Position numbers and translations under genes: made by a program. Below, in pieces: positions 1-12,934 of a stretch of 64,000 nucleotides of DNA. The stretch is from Balamuthia mandrillaris (taxonomy: Eukaryota > Discosea > Longamoebia > Balamuthiidae), in the NCBI GenBank assembly GCA_031835245.1, contig JAVKOQ010000087.1:62001-126000 (forward strand), given 5' to 3'. The stretch's first letter is position 1. Each line of letters opens with the position of its first letter. The notes beneath the pieces were generated by a model. The model worked only from the letters and a program-made list of their open reading frames with translations, was not told the origin of the DNA and made no database searches.

Positions 1-3000
1 TGCAAAGAAAGAAGGAAGAGGAGGTTGCTGCCAAAAAGGCTGTACTGACCAGCGTCAGCGCCATCGAAGACGATGTCATTATCAGCAAAACGGACCTCAA
101 CAAACGGCGCTCCTCCGTTCTACCATCTATTCTTGAAGAATCGCAACGACAACCGGCAGAGAATGACGCAATGTCAAGCATCGATTCAGAAGGGCTTCAA
201 ACTTACCTTGCTTCGCTCTCTGGAAGAACCACTAGCAGCGAAGACACTCCTTCTTCTACTGTTGAGACCGTTTCAAACGACAAAAACAAAACCAACGAAG
301 GAGAGGCCTTCACTGCAAAACCAACCATTGTTGCAAAAGAAGGAGTGGAAGGAGAGATTGACGAAGGCTTTCTTACTCCTCCGAATTCTCCATTCAACTC
401 GGATGTGGATGAGAATGATGATGATGAAGAAAAGGAAGAACAAGGGCTGGGGCTGCGTGCTGTGCTAGCAAGTGCCTCCGGTAGAGCTTCGCCTGCGCCG
501 AGCACCTTGCTGGAGACTTTCGAGCACGAGATACGCGAACAAATGCGGCTCAGAGAAAGCGTGAGTGTTGTTGTCTTTGTGTGTTTTTTGTTCTTGGTGG
601 TATCTGTAAGTTTATCTTGTTCTGGTTTTAACTTTATTCTCGCGTTCAGTACAAGTTGACACTGGAACCATCCACAATCGAACTGGGCAAGGTGCAAGTG
701 GGCGAAAAAGTTTTTTCAGAGTTTTACATCAAGAACGAAGCTCCCGAGCCTATCAGCTTCGATATACTCTACATCGCTCCCCACAAAGCCTCACAACAAT
801 CATCCAGCCCAGGTCGCTCACGCTCCAGAAGTGGCACCAATAAGAAACAATTGTCTCCATCTCATCAATCACACCAACCCCAACAACAGCAGCACCAACA
901 ACAAACCCAGCCCGTTTCCTCTGAAGCACCAACCCCTCCTTTTATGTCACCTCCTTCTTCGGGCTACACCACTCCTTCCTTTGCTTCTTCTGCTGGAGGC
1001 AAAGAAGTTGGCGATGAGTCATCCACATTAATGCAGTTTGACCAGTACCAAGGCACAATTGCTCCAAATGGCGGCGTGCGTCGCATCGGCTTTAGCATGC
1101 TTTGCTTGCCGCCCATTCACGCTCAGAGTCATCGAGTGGTGGTGAGGAACCTCAGTACGCTCGCGGAGAGTACCCTTACCGTGGAGCTCACTCCCATCCA
1201 ACCCCGTTTCCTACGGTTCCCAAGCTTGGAAGTGGATGAGCAAACGGGGGCCTCCTTCCTTGATCTTGGCTTTTGTTATGTGACAGAGGATGCGCCGCTT
1301 GCCTCGGAGAAAGAAGCCTATGCTAAAGTGTGCTCCATTCCTATCGAAAACGTGTCAGAGGTACATTGCCGTTACTTCTCACGATTCTTCATCATTTTTT
1401 GTTCTTCTAATCATTGTTTTTCGTTTTCGCACAATTCACATTCCATAAAAATTACTTCTCTCTAGAAAAACCTGGTGCTCTCGTTAACGACCAACATCTC
1501 GGCACAAGCTGTACTTTTCCAGGACGAAGCGCTGCAGCAATCAGGAGACTTCGTCTACCTACCCTCCAAAGAGCAACGCACCGTCTACATCTGCATCCTT
1601 CCCAATCGTAGTCGCTTTGGCAAGTCCTACAAACAAGGAGTCTGTCGTGACCTCATCGGTGGCATTCGTATCAAAGTGCACGACCAAGCCACAATGGATG
1701 CAAGCATGCTGGCAAGAATGTCTCCTCCTTCCTCCGCTTTTAGTTCTGCGCTCCTCGCCCCTGTTCCCATGCGTGCGCCGCCTTCTTTCATGCTTCCTGG
1801 TTCTTCTTCCTCCTCTGCTACCCCAACTCCTTCCTCGTCACCGCCACCACCAACAACAGATCACGCGGAACTTGCCGCCTCGCTTCGTTCTCCTTCTCCC
1901 ACTCCCACCATTTCCTCCCCACTTGTTGAAGCAGTGCCACAGCCGCGTTATCTCTATGAGAGGACAATTAAGTTTATGGGAGTCATTGGCCAAAGCGTGT
2001 TGAAACTCTCTGAACATTATTCTGACCTTGGAGTCGTTCATGAACTCGGTAAACCCGTTCAAGGTATTTTTTTTAAATATCTAAACCCTTCGTTTCTCTT
2101 CTCTCTCCCTTATGGACAATATTGATTGAATATACTTTGTAGGCCGCTTTGTCATTTCAAATATGACAGAAAAGATGCCTCTTCATTGGGAAATGCAGTG
2201 TACCTCCTTGCTGGTAAGTTGTTTTATTTATTTGAAAAAACTTTTTTGACTAACGAGAGTTACCAGACTTTGAGTGTTACGTCGGGACTGTTGGCTCCAC
2301 GCAATGAGGGTGGCGACCATCATCAAGGTTTTTTTCTCCTTGTTTCTTTTCTACCCTTTTTTTTTGTTACGTCTTAGAACTAACACTGAGCCTTATTTTT
2401 TCTTCTTTTTTCAGTTGTCACGTACAGTTTGTTGCCAACAGAATATGGTCTCTTTGAAGAGGAGATCCTTGTCTTCAACAAGGACAATGGTAAAAATCCC
2501 GTTCCTCAAATCTTAAGAGTTCGGCTGTTCGTCGAACAACCCGTTCTTCAAGTCACTCAAGACAACATCGATGTCGTTGCCACTAAACCGAAGGAAGAAA
2601 AGGAAAAAGAACAAGAAAAGCAAAAAGAAGCAAACATAGAGAAGCAGGTAGCAAACGAGTTACCAACTGTTTCAGTTCTTGATTTTGGAGTCCTTTATCT
2701 ACAAGGAAACGTTGTGGAGCAACAGCATAAAAAAGAAGAACCCACCAACGTGGAAGAAGGAGAAGAACGGCAACCACAACCACATCATCAACATCAACAA
2801 CAATTAGAGGAAGACATGTCGTTGAGCAGAAACGGAACTAATTGGCAACAACTCTACATGACGAATGCCAGTGATGAAACACTCACTTTGCGAGTAAGAT
2901 CGGACATCGGCATGTTTGTTTTTCACCAGTCTATTGTGGATGAAAAGGACATACCGAAGAAAGAAAGTTTGTTGCCGTTGTTGGAAGAGAAAAAAGCGGA

Positions 3001-6000
3001 ATGGTACCGAGAGAGAGCAGTAGAGCCACATCAACATTCATCTTCAACCGAGAGACAATATCGTGTTATTGGACACGATATAACGTTGAGGCCCTTTGAA
3101 CGGGTTCTTCTTCACTTCTTCGCTCCTGATTTCAGGAGTAACCACAACAACCAACCCAATTTCTCGCGCAAACTCGCTCGTTTGTTTGAAGGCAAACTTG
3201 TTCCTCTGACAGGAACAATCCTTTTGGAAAATGTGAATCGAGAACAACTAGAACGAGAAGAAAAAGTAAATGAACCATCTTCACCCTCGACAGTAACAGG
3301 CAAGCGGAATACTGCTGTGATGAAAGTGATCAACTTGAAGGCTTCTTATTGCATATCGATGGGCAGGATCTCTCCCAACAACGTACAGCTGGACAAGATC
3401 ACCAACGTCTTCGAGGCAAAACCATTCCAGTTCCTTGTGGAGAACACCTCTGAAAGCCCTCTCTGCTGTCTCTTTGAAGACCCACTACCGGAAGAAATCA
3501 CCATCGAACAACCTTTCCGTCTTAGTTCTGCTCGATCTTCCACTTCTTCCTCTGCTGGCGAAGATTCGCCAAACATCAGTAGCGAGAACCTTCATCATCA
3601 AAAGGGCTTGCTTCTCGTTCCAGCCTTGTCCTCGGTGTCCGTATCAGCGGTTCTCGACGCAGCTCGCATACGTGGCTCCTCCTCTTCCTTTGGGGACCAC
3701 CTGTACCAATCGGTGCTTACGCTGCACAACCTCCACAACTCACGCAACGACTCCTACCTTCATCTCTGCGCTCCCGTGCAGCTGCAACGTCTCTCCTACC
3801 GCCGTCTTACTGATGACAACGAGCTGGTCTTCTCATCACCATTGATGCACCCCACTCCCCCCGATGTGCCCCCTCCCGACGAGTGGTTCACCATTATCAA
3901 CACCTTTGATAAGCCGCTTGAAATACAGCTCAGCGGACAGCTCAACCCGGCGATGGCAGACCTCATCAGCCTTCGCCTGCTCAGTAGGACTTCCAATACG
4001 CCTCTCTCCAAGTTCACTTTGCCTGTAGGTGGCAGCATCGATGTCAAAGTAAGAGTCATGGCGAGAAAGGACTCACGCATGCCAAGCAACTGGGGCAAGA
4101 AGTACAAAGACTATCCTTTGGGAAAGTTGTTGCTGCAATGCGCGAACAACTTTACGGAGACCGTGTGGTTGCACGGCTCCTTGACACCGGGACCGACTTT
4201 CTCGTTGTCGTCCACGAGGCTGCATTTCAGAAAAGATGAGGAGGAACATGCTCCTTTGCCCAGCGATTCGTTCATGGTCAAGAACCTGTCTTCTCACTTC
4301 CCGTTGAAGCTGGAAATCATCGAAGTGAACGGCAGCAACAAAGACTCTTTATCGGTGAAGGCTACCCATCCCCACCCTTCCTCTCAAACTACCACCACTC
4401 CATCTACAGGGAACAAAGAAGGAGATTCTTCCACTCTCTTCCAAATATTGCCTTCGAGCAAGATAACAGTGCCCGCTGCAAGTACCAAACAAATCACTAT
4501 TCGTCTCAACTCCGAAAAGAAAAACAGCGCTTATCCCACCAACAAGATGTTCCAAGACGTTCACTTCCTAGTCAGAGACGTTCACTCTCCACTCACCACT
4601 CAGACTGTCTTCCTCTCTTGCTTAGAGAGCCATAAAACGGTGAGCAGTCGCAGCGGCTTTGCTGTTGATACCAGCTCCATTCTTGCCAAACACTCCAGCA
4701 AACGCATGAAAGCCATCAGTGATTTTGGAGGCGCTGGCTCTTCTGGTTCAGGTGGCGGTGGTGCTGCTTTTGGTGGTGGCTTTTCCCCCTCTTCGTTGAA
4801 TAAGTTGTTGGCTCATCAAGTCCCTCTTTTGGCTTTAAGAGTTTGTTCCCTCTTCCTTTATCTTTTTTCTTTCTCCTTCTTTTGTCTGACTGATTTTTCC
4901 TCTTTTTTTTCCCCCTCTCTCTCATTCACAATAGGGTTGTACTCCGGTTCCGTCTTCTGACTCAGACGAGCCACTCCGCTATGAAATCAACGTGGGACGA
5001 CGGGGTTGTGGCTCTGGCCTTGTCCATTGGGAGCTCACACTGGAGTATTCTCCTTCCATGTCGCTTACTTCTTCCTCCTCTTCCGCTCCATCTTCTCCAT
5101 CTCATGTTACTCCTATTTCTTCCGTTTCTTCCTCCCCACGAAGTTTGGCCCCACCCACCCCCTCGTCTTCTTCTTCATCATTGTTATCTCCCTCGTCCTC
5201 TTCTTCTTCGTCATCATCTTCTTCCGCTTCTCTCCCTTTGGAATACAAAGTATATTCTCTCAAAGACACGGATGATTCCTGGTTGACCCTCAGTCGTAAT
5301 GGCGGCATACTAGAAAAGCTCGGTGATCGTCAACAGCTTGTACTTACCTTCTCCACGGAGCGTATGGACTTTTACTCCACCTATGTCATCGTGGAAAACT
5401 TGGACAATCCCAAAGATGTCAAGTACATTAAAGTGGACTTGGAAGTAGTTGAGTCCAGTAACGCCTCTTACTTTAGTATCATCGTTGGCGGAGAGAAACT
5501 CGAGAACCCCACCATCGACATAGGCGAGGCCACCTATGCGCGAGTCAACCGCAACCACTCCTTCATCCTCTCCAACGACTCCAGAATGCCGCTCGACTTC
5601 TTGCTCAATGCTAACTTGAGCCCTCACGAAGCCACCGAAGTTGGCTTCTCTCTCTCCCGCACCTCATTGAAGCTGTTCAACGCTCTCACTATTGACGCCA
5701 TGAGCAGCGTTCGTGTATTCATCCACTTCCATCCTAGAGAAGACGAGGAGTTGCACGAGTTGCTGAGCAAGAACCCGCGACATCCCGTTCAAAGGACAAA
5801 CGAAATTTACGTCAGTTGCAGCCTTGTAAAAGACTATCAACAGACCATCACGTTGAAGGCGACTTGCTATGCTAAGCAACTGCAAGCCTCTCGAACCAGT
5901 CTCACCTTTTCTGGTTCGATCTTTCAATCAAACGCAACAAACACGGACAAGGATAAGAACAAGGAGAATGAAAAGCTAAGCAAGGAGAATAACAAAAAAA

Positions 6001-7556
6001 CGAACAAGAACGCAAAACGAGAGGACGATGATGGATTCGGAGTGACTATAGAGGAAAGCAGTCAACAAAAGGAACTTCAGGTGTTCAATCTTTGGGAAGA
6101 TCCGTTGGAGTATTGCGTTCGTAACGATAGCTTGTTTTTCCTTGTGGAGGGACCTCTTGAAGAACTTCAACTTCAAGAGGGTTCAGGGACCAAGGTATCG
6201 GTAGAGAGTGATGTCGGTGGAGATAACATACGTGCTACCATTTGGGGAAAGGGTGCTTCTCATACTCTCATCATCAAACCGAACCTCGAAAACATTTACA
6301 AGAATCGCAAACTTTTCTTGAGGGTACTCTCCAATTCCTTTCTTCTTTGCTCTTTTCCGTCTCTTCTCTCTCTCTCTCTGCTAATTCTGATTTGGTAACT
6401 TTAAAACAACAGGAAAAATACATAGAAGAACATATCTCATTGTACAACAAAACTAGACCAAGCGAGAACTATTCAATCGGAGTGCTTCTCTCTCTAGGCA
6501 ACTTCCCAAAGGACCTTCGCTTCTACACCAGTCCTGGCTTGAAGAATGCCTATCCTTACATGACGTTGGAGGAACGAATTGCTTCCTTCCTTCGAAACTT
6601 TCGAGTGTTTTGGAAGGAAGCTCACGCCTCCCTTCTTGCCACTTCCAACTCGAGAAGACGTCATCGAAGAGAACTAAGAGCCTCCTCCTCCTCTTCATCA
6701 TCTTCATCTTCTTTAGCTTCATCTAGAGAAGAAACGGAGAAGGAGAAAGAAAAAGAGGAAGACGAGCAAGTAGAGAAGCTGAAAATGGAAAGAAAGAGAG
6801 AAAACGAACACCGAGAAGAAAACGGTGAATACTACGAAGAAGAAGAAAGAGAAGAACATGAAAAACAAGAAAGAAAGAGCGTGAATACGGAGGGAAGCAC
6901 CGAAGGTTTAACTTTGGCCGGAACACAATCGTTGGAGCATGGACTTGTCGAGGTGCTACTGCGAAGCGTTTCTGCCACAGAGAGAAGCGGAACCTCCGAC
7001 AACGAAATTATCGCGTTATTATTGTCACTACAACAACCAGAGAAAGAGAAAGCTAAAGTGGTGCATCAAGAAGAGCCGTTTGCCTCGTTATTGTTTGACT
7101 ATCATTACATCACGGACGAGCTCGTCTTCTTTGGCTTGAAGAAGCAGGTTGGAAAGTTTGCCTTCCGTCTGGCTCATCTTGTTTACTGGTACGTTCTCTT
7201 CGTCTATTGGGTTCTGCTTCTGCTTCTGCTTCTGCTTGAGATTTTTTGTTCTCTTATCATTTTCTCTTCTCCAAAACGATAGCTCTTTGTTCCGGCACGA
7301 ATTATTCAGAGAGAGGCAAAAGCATCGTTGGAGCATGTTTCACGCTCAGTCGTTGCTTCTGCTGCACAAGATAAGCGCTGTTTGGGTGCAACGCCTCAGC
7401 TACTTCCTTCTCTTCTTCCCTGAACAAACCAGCGATCTCGACCTGCTGCGCATGCTGGAACGTAACCTCCGTCAACACTTGAATGTTCTGCAAAGCGTTG
7501 CTGCTTCATCATCTTCGTCTTCAACTTCTTCTCCATCTTCCTCCAACTCCAAGTAA
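1..7556 (+). CDS. Large multi-exon protein with ASH/MSP-like beta-sandwich repeats (5' partial)
   Basis: Nine exons join in phase: <1-560, 650-1360, 1466-2063, 2143-2213, 2267-2327, 2415-4840, 4935-6323, 6413-7188 and 7283-7556, about 2,287 residues; the start lies left of the window. The donor of the sixth exon could also be at 4819. Exon 2 opens with LEPSTIELGKVQVGE and goes on to FYIKNEAPEPISF. This is the classic start of an ASH/major-sperm-protein-like immunoglobulin fold, as in hydin, DLEC1 or TMEM131-type proteins. Similar strands recur (LHFRKDEEEHAPLPSDSFMV near 4.2 kb; RTSLKLFNALTIDAMSSVRV near 5.7 kb). Ser-, Gln- and Pro-rich linkers separate the modules and a Glu/Lys-rich stretch lies at about 6.73-6.88 kb. 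There is no catalytic motif, so a scaffolding role is an inference. It converges on the HemW-like gene with 22 bp between the stop codons. Confidence 0.72.
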
Positions 7557-7578
7557 CAAAACTCTTGTTTAAAAAACT

Positions 7579-7931
7579 CTATTCAATAATGTTTGGAGGA
7601 AGCAAGAACCGAAGAACAGAGTCCAAAACGAGCATGCCACGTTTCGTGGGATGAAGCGATAGTTCTTCCTCTTTGTCTCCTCCTCGTTCAAGAAAACCTT
7701 CTGTGATAAGTGTTTGTATTTTGTCTTCTCCAAAAGCCTTTGTGGTAGTTGTTCAGCACGGTATGAAGGAGAAGCAAGAACCCAAAAAAAAACCTAACCT
7801 GATCAAACGAAAGTCCATTCGAATGTTGTTTGAACCTCTGTTGAGAGATCCCTTGGCATAACCGAAGTCCATTCAACAGCACCTCCTTTAGCGTGCAATA
7901 ATCAGTACATGTTTGTCCAAGAGATAAGCGA

Positions 7932-7983
<52 letters not shown>

Positions 7984-9401
7984 TCCGTTCTTCAGCTGTT
8001 AGCGTTTCATGCTCATCAATACCATGCCCTTTTCCTTCCACACTCTCCATCCACTTGTTGTAATGCTTCACCTATGATATGACACATGTTTTTTAGAGAA
8101 GAAAGAAGCAGGAGGGAGACTGTGACGAAAACTAGAAAGTATTCATTATGAACAAGGGACAAGAACAGACCTGTTTCCAGGCGTGACGAACGTTGTTGCC
8201 ATCTGTCAACCGACCGGAAGCCCCAGGGCCAGCACCTATCCAATCCTCGGAGTGCCAATACGCCAGGTTATGCCTTTTTTATTTTCGTTGTTATTGTTGT
8301 ATTGGTTTAATGTTGTTGGAAAGGGTTGAAAGGCAGAAACGAACCGACATTGTTGACCTTCCATCGCAAAGTTGGATACTTCGTATTGCTTGAAACCAGC
8401 TGTAGATGTCACTTGCTGCGTCACTTCGTATAGATCCGCTGCAAAGTCGTTTTCGACCCATTCCACCTCTTTTTGTTTTTGTTGGTGAGCAGCGTAAGCT
8501 AGAAAGAAATCATGATAACGAGAAAAGAAAGCAAACTTGGTTTTCTGCTATCGCTGATGCTGGGATGAAGAGCACGTCTGTAAAACTCAGTGCCGGGCTC
8601 AAGCGTTAACGTATAGAGCGACAAATGTGAAGTTCCCAGCTTTACTGCTTCCTATTCTTATTAACGTCAATATTCAAAACGAGTAAATAAAATACAACAA
8701 ATAAACGGACGAATAAACAAAACCTGTAGTTCTTGTCGCCATAGCTCAGGCGTTTGTTTGCCGTGCCGAGCATAAATGAGGTCGAAAGATACTCTATCAA
8801 ACAGTCCTAATGCTCCTTCTATCACTCGTTTAGCCTCCTTCAAGAGAGAGAGAGAGAGAGAGAGAACAAAGAAGAGGAACAGCATGAAGAATAAGCAATG
8901 TAGAATGAAGAACGAATTAGCGGAATGAAGAACCAAAAAACCACGGAACTACGAATGATGAAGAAAGAAGATACAAACCTGAACGGAATGCGCTCTGCCC
9001 AGGAAAGCAAGGTCATCCTCCCGCAACGACTGAACGCCAATGCTCACCCTATTAACACCGCTTTGCTTAAAGTCTTTTAACTTTTTTGCTTCTGCTGACT
9101 GTTTTGTGCGCGTTTCGTTTACATTTTAACACCCAAAACAAACAAACAAACAAACAAACAAACAAACAAACAAACAAACAAACAAACAAACAAACAAACA
9201 AACAAACAAACAAACAAACAAACAAACAAACAAACAAACAAACAAACAAACAAACAAACAAACAAACAAGAAACGACAAGAAAGAATGAGAATTACGGTG
9301 GGATTCGCTTCCATGGTGACCTCCACATCGGCGGCCACATTCCACCGTTTGTTGATGTGTTCCATTATTCCTGCAAATATTTTTGGCTTTTTTTTGTTAC
9401 C

Positions 9402-9442
<41 letters not shown>

Positions 9443-9450
9443 GAGGAGAG

Positions 9451-9490
<40 letters not shown>

Positions 9491-9823
9491 TACAGAAGCA
9501 AGAGAAGGGGTGCCACCCCCAAAAAAGACGGAGGTGACCGTCCGGTCCTTCACTGCAGAGTCCCCGAAATGAAAGTAAAAGTGGTCCAGCTCGGAGCGAA
9601 AACAACGCAGCATCCGCTCTTCATCAACGTCCGCCGCCAAGTAGCGATTAAAGTCGCAATAGGGACAGATCCGACTGCAAAAAGGCCAATGCACGTAGAT
9701 CGACAGAGAGGAAGGAGAACAAGAAACGGAACGGATGGAGTGGCGCCGTCGTGGGTGCGACGGAGCGTTGTTGCGGCAAGCAAACATGCATGCTCGAGAA
9801 GCTAGTTTGCGTTTCATCAACAT
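7579..9823 (-). CDS. HemW/RSAD1-like radical SAM protein
   Basis: Ten exons join in phase: 9823-9494, 9386-9297, 9080-8979, 8837-8724, 8651-8537, 8498-8345, 8273-8171, 8071-7979, 7885-7799 and 7737-7579, giving 448 residues. The radical SAM cysteines are in CSRICPYCDF (CxxxCxxC), preceded by YVHWPF. FFGGGTPSL, VTMEANPT, GVNRVSIGVQSL, LYTLTLEPGTEFY and HNLAYWHSEDWIGAGPGA follow in the order of the HemN/HemW family. HemW-type proteins bind haem and are thought to act as haem chaperones, in mitochondria in eukaryotes. The basic N-terminus (MLMKRKLASRACMFAC) suits mitochondrial import. Met at 9817 is an alternative start. Introns carry long GA tracts and a (GTTT)n repeat on the sense strand. Several acceptors are A-rich. 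Confidence 0.88.
9136..9269. repeat. (AAAC)n microsatellite
   Basis: About 33 perfect units inside the second intron of the HemW-like gene. On the transcribed sense strand it reads (GTTT)n, the same sense motif as the (TTTG)n tract in the RhoGAP gene. Confidence 0.95.
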
Positions 9824-9969
9824 TTTTTTTGTTTTTCCTTCTTTCTTTGGAATGTTTGGAATGCAAACTATTAGCTGTTGCTGAAGTTTCGATCTAATCA
9901 AATATCCAATAGACAATCAAACAACGGGATAAATAATTATCAAAATTTTAAATATTCAAGTGATTATCC

Positions 9970-10015
9970 GTGATAATTTTCGATAACTTGTTTGTTTAGT
10001 GATAATTTTCGATTA
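9970..10015. promoter_or_regulatory. Two direct copies of GTGATAATTTTCGATWA
   Basis: GTGATAATTTTCGATAA lies at 9970-9986 and GTGATAATTTTCGATTA at 9999-10015, in the 200 bp between the start of the HemW-like gene and the stop of the NTPase gene. The position suggests upstream elements of the HemW-like gene. Their function is unknown. Confidence 0.45.
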
Positions 10016-10025
10016 TTTGTGATTA

Positions 10026-10750
10026 TTATGTGTCGGGATGGAAGTAGGCGAGCAATCGAGCAGGCACCTGCTGGCGGTTCTCTCTGGAGACATGCCACAG
10101 CTCCAGCGCGTCCCCGTCCCGCCTCTTCAGCCCCTCGATGAACGGAATGGTGGTGCGCAGGGCAATGGTGCCAACCATGAAGCAGTGGTTGGCGGGCTCA
10201 GCGACGTGCTCCACCAGCTGCTCCACCAGGGAGCAGAACTGCCTGGAAAAGCATTCCATCTTTCCTATCTCGTCTATCACTATCAGCGTTGGTTCCTTCC
10301 TCCCCTGCTGCTCACCAGAGCCCGCTGCAATGGAGGGATGGAAAAAAGTGGTAAGAGTGGAACGGACAAAAGGGAAAGGAAACGAAAGCGGGACGAAGGG
10401 TAGGTGCCTGCCGCAATGGCAGCAACGCTCAATTCAGGAAGGACGGCATGGTCCAGGGCATCTACGTCCACCCCGTACTTGCCCACTCTATGCTTGGATG
10501 AGCGAATGTTTTCATGAGCCAACACCACCGTTTGTTTGTGGTGCAAGGTCTCTATCTTGAAGCCTTCCCTCCCACACCCTCTCCCTTGTTGTTTTCTGAT
10601 CTCCTTGGTCACAAAGCCAAAGCAGCCGGAAGAAGGTGAAGAAGGAGAGCGTTGTTGCCATTTGGAGACAAAGGTCTCCACGGCGGTCGTTTTGCCAACG
10701 CCTGGTGGCCCCGTCAGTAGCACGATACGCTTTGGCGTCGATGCAGCCAT
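10026..10750 (-). CDS. THEP1/NTPCR-type nucleoside-triphosphatase
   Basis: Two exons, 10750-10408 and 10324-10026, give 213 residues, slightly longer than vertebrate NTPCR (190). The P-loop is LTGPPGVGKTT near the N-terminus. GFKIETL and VGKYGVDVDAL match the family region before the Walker B block, and LIVIDEIGKMECFS is the Walker B/DEIGKME signature. The family hydrolyses NTPs slowly; its cellular role is not settled. The only phase-correct intron (10325-10407) starts with GC, not GT, on the sense strand (CAG/GCACCT) and ends in a normal CAG: a GC-AG intron. Confidence 0.88.
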
Positions 10751-10910
10751 TCTGTTCCTTTACCCACAAATGGTTTCGTTTTTTTTTTTTTGCCACATTT
10801 ACTCTCAAATTTCCTGGTATGATTATTTGCCGACAAAAAATTTCGAAAGGTCAATCGATAAGCGAAAAAAGTTTCGCTGGGTATCGCTGTGGCCAAGGGG
10901 AGGCAATATT

Positions 10911-10918
10911 TGTCGACA
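10911..10918. promoter_or_regulatory. TGTCGACA palindrome upstream of the NTPase gene
   Basis: Perfect 8-bp palindrome 161 bp upstream of the NTPase start codon, right after AATATT. The same octamer recurs in other short promoter regions of the window. Confidence 0.4.
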
Positions 10919-12162
10919 TCCAGTAATTTCGATAAACTTGCCATTTTTTTTTTGGCTTTTTTGCGGGGGGGAAGAGAAGAGCAGACGACGGTGCCGTGGC
11001 ACGGATGCGGTGAGCGCAAGGGTGAACCCTTCTTGCTCGCTTCATCCGCCACCAGTTCATCTTGGTCTTCTCTCCTTCTCCCCAAATATTTTTGTTAAAT
11101 TGAAAGCAGATCGGTTGGTCTGCCCCCCCCCCGATTAAAAGAGAGAGAGTGATGAGGGAAACAAAAAAAAACGAAACGAAAAAGTAGTGGTTGATGAGCG
11201 AAAAACAAAATGGATTGAAATAGGATGAGTTTGATAAAGAGTTGCGAGGGAAAAAACAGGAAGAAGGAGAAGAAGGCCGTTTTACAAAGAGGAGAAGATG
11301 GGACTTTGGATCAAAAAAAAACAAAGAGAGAAAGAAGAACGGAAATCTTGGGAGAGAGACAAAGTGAAAACGAAAAGGATTTAAAGGGAATGTTGGAGTG
11401 GAGGAACAGGGATTGAACGGAGGGAGAACAGAAAGAAGCTTCAACGAGACCCCGGAAAAAAGAGAACGAGAAAAAAAAAATAAGCGAAATGGAGGCGAGA
11501 GAAGAGAAGGAAAGCCGGATGGAGCGATAGCTGGAGCAAGAGAGAACAAAAAAGACCTTCAACAGATGTGAAGAGAGAGCATCACTTTCTTTTTCTTCTT
11601 TTCCTTTCTTCTTCTTCTTCTTTGCCGATCCCCCAACCCCAGGTGAAGCGACCATTAAGAAGCGGAAAAAAAAGTTGGAGAGGAAAAAAAAAAGGAAAGG
11701 AAGAGAACATCTTCTTTTCTTTTCTTTTTCTTTCTTTCTATGTTTTTTTTTCTGCTCTTTGGCGTTCGTTTTAACCCTAACCTAGAGGAATGGGAAAAGG
11801 AGTAAAACAAGAGTGGGAGCTTCTCTCATTCTCTCTTCTTCCCTTGTTTCTTCATCCATCATGGAGGGTGTAATCTTTTGGTGGTCCCCGATTTTCATCG
11901 TCACCCTCCTTTTGTGTGGTGTCTTTCTTCTTCTTCCTTCTTCTGAGAAGAAGAGGAAGAGGCAAAGTCCCACACGACAACAAAAAAAAATCCAACAAGA
12001 AAACGGGACTCTCTTGGTTGTGGGTGGCGAGAAGAGAAAGGAAGAAGGAAACAGAAAAAGAAAGCGTGTTAGTCTCTCTCTTTCTTTTGCAACGGTCTTC
12101 TCTCTTGTTTTTTTTAATCCGCTCTCCTCCTTTCTTTATTTTCTTCTTCCATGACCCTCTTG

Positions 12163-12198
<36 letters not shown>

Positions 12199-12878
12199 GG
12201 TCCACGACTTGTTGTTTCTTTGTTTGGACCTCTTTTTCCCTATTTCTTCGCTCGCTTTCCGCTGCTTTGGCCTTTCTGTCTTTCGACGCTTCTTGTCTCT
12301 TCCCGCTTTGCTCACTCAAAGAGAGCTGATGGCTGTTCTCTCTTCTAATTCTCTGTTTGCATTCTTTGTCTCTCCTTTTCTCTGGTCTTTTTTATTTTTT
12401 TCTTGCTCGTTGAAGAAGTGAAAAAGAGCAGTGAAGGGTCAAAGGAAGAGGAAGAAGAGGATGCTACCCTTTTTTTTTCTCCTCCTTTCTGAAGAGAAAT
12501 GATAAAAACAAAAGAAAGAAAAGATGTTCTCCCGTTAGCCTAAACCGCACATCGAGTTACATCAGAGGTTCTTCCTCGCTTTTTTTTTTCTGGTTTTTTT
12601 TGTTTTCTCTGACGATTTTCGGTTTCGAGGAAAAAAAATGACCAGCAGATGACTCTCTTGTACTTCCTTCTTGATACGCTCTTTTTTTTTGGCAAAAAGC
12701 TTCTCCCTCGCTTCTTTTATCTCTGATTTCTATCTTTTTTTTTTTTCATTTCGCGATACCACGGTTAACTTTTTTTTTCTTTCTCTCGTCTCTCTCTTTC
12801 TCTCTCTCTCTCTCGTCTCTCTCATTCTCATCTTTCGATTGTAATAAAGCATCATGCCACACAAGGTGGTGATGGCGA

Positions 12879-12934
12879 TTTTGGCGGGAAACAACCTGAC
12901 GTCAGTAGAGTGACGTCACCCACCCGTGTCGACG
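12879..12934. promoter_or_regulatory. E2F-like and double CRE-like cluster
   Basis: ATTTTGGCGGGAAA at 12878-12891 fits the E2F/DP consensus. It is followed by TGACGTCA at 12897-12904 and 12911-12918 and by TGTCGACG at 12927-12934. The cluster is promoter-like in content but lies 3' of eIF4A, and no downstream gene could be recognised on either side. Confidence 0.45.

Noticed and set aside
9067-9345. Open frames made of CLFV repeats around the (AAAC)n tract
   Set aside because: Pure microsatellite translation within an intron. The same applies to the CLFV frames at 59.1-59.5 kb.
11773-11785. TTAACCCTAACC as a telomere-like repeat
   Set aside because: Fewer than two units, with no array; a chance match.
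10851-12329. Several 60-230-residue frames between the NTPase and eIF4A genes
   Set aside because: Low-complexity Phe/Ser/Leu or Lys/Glu/Arg text with no motif. Listed as a gene-free stretch instead.
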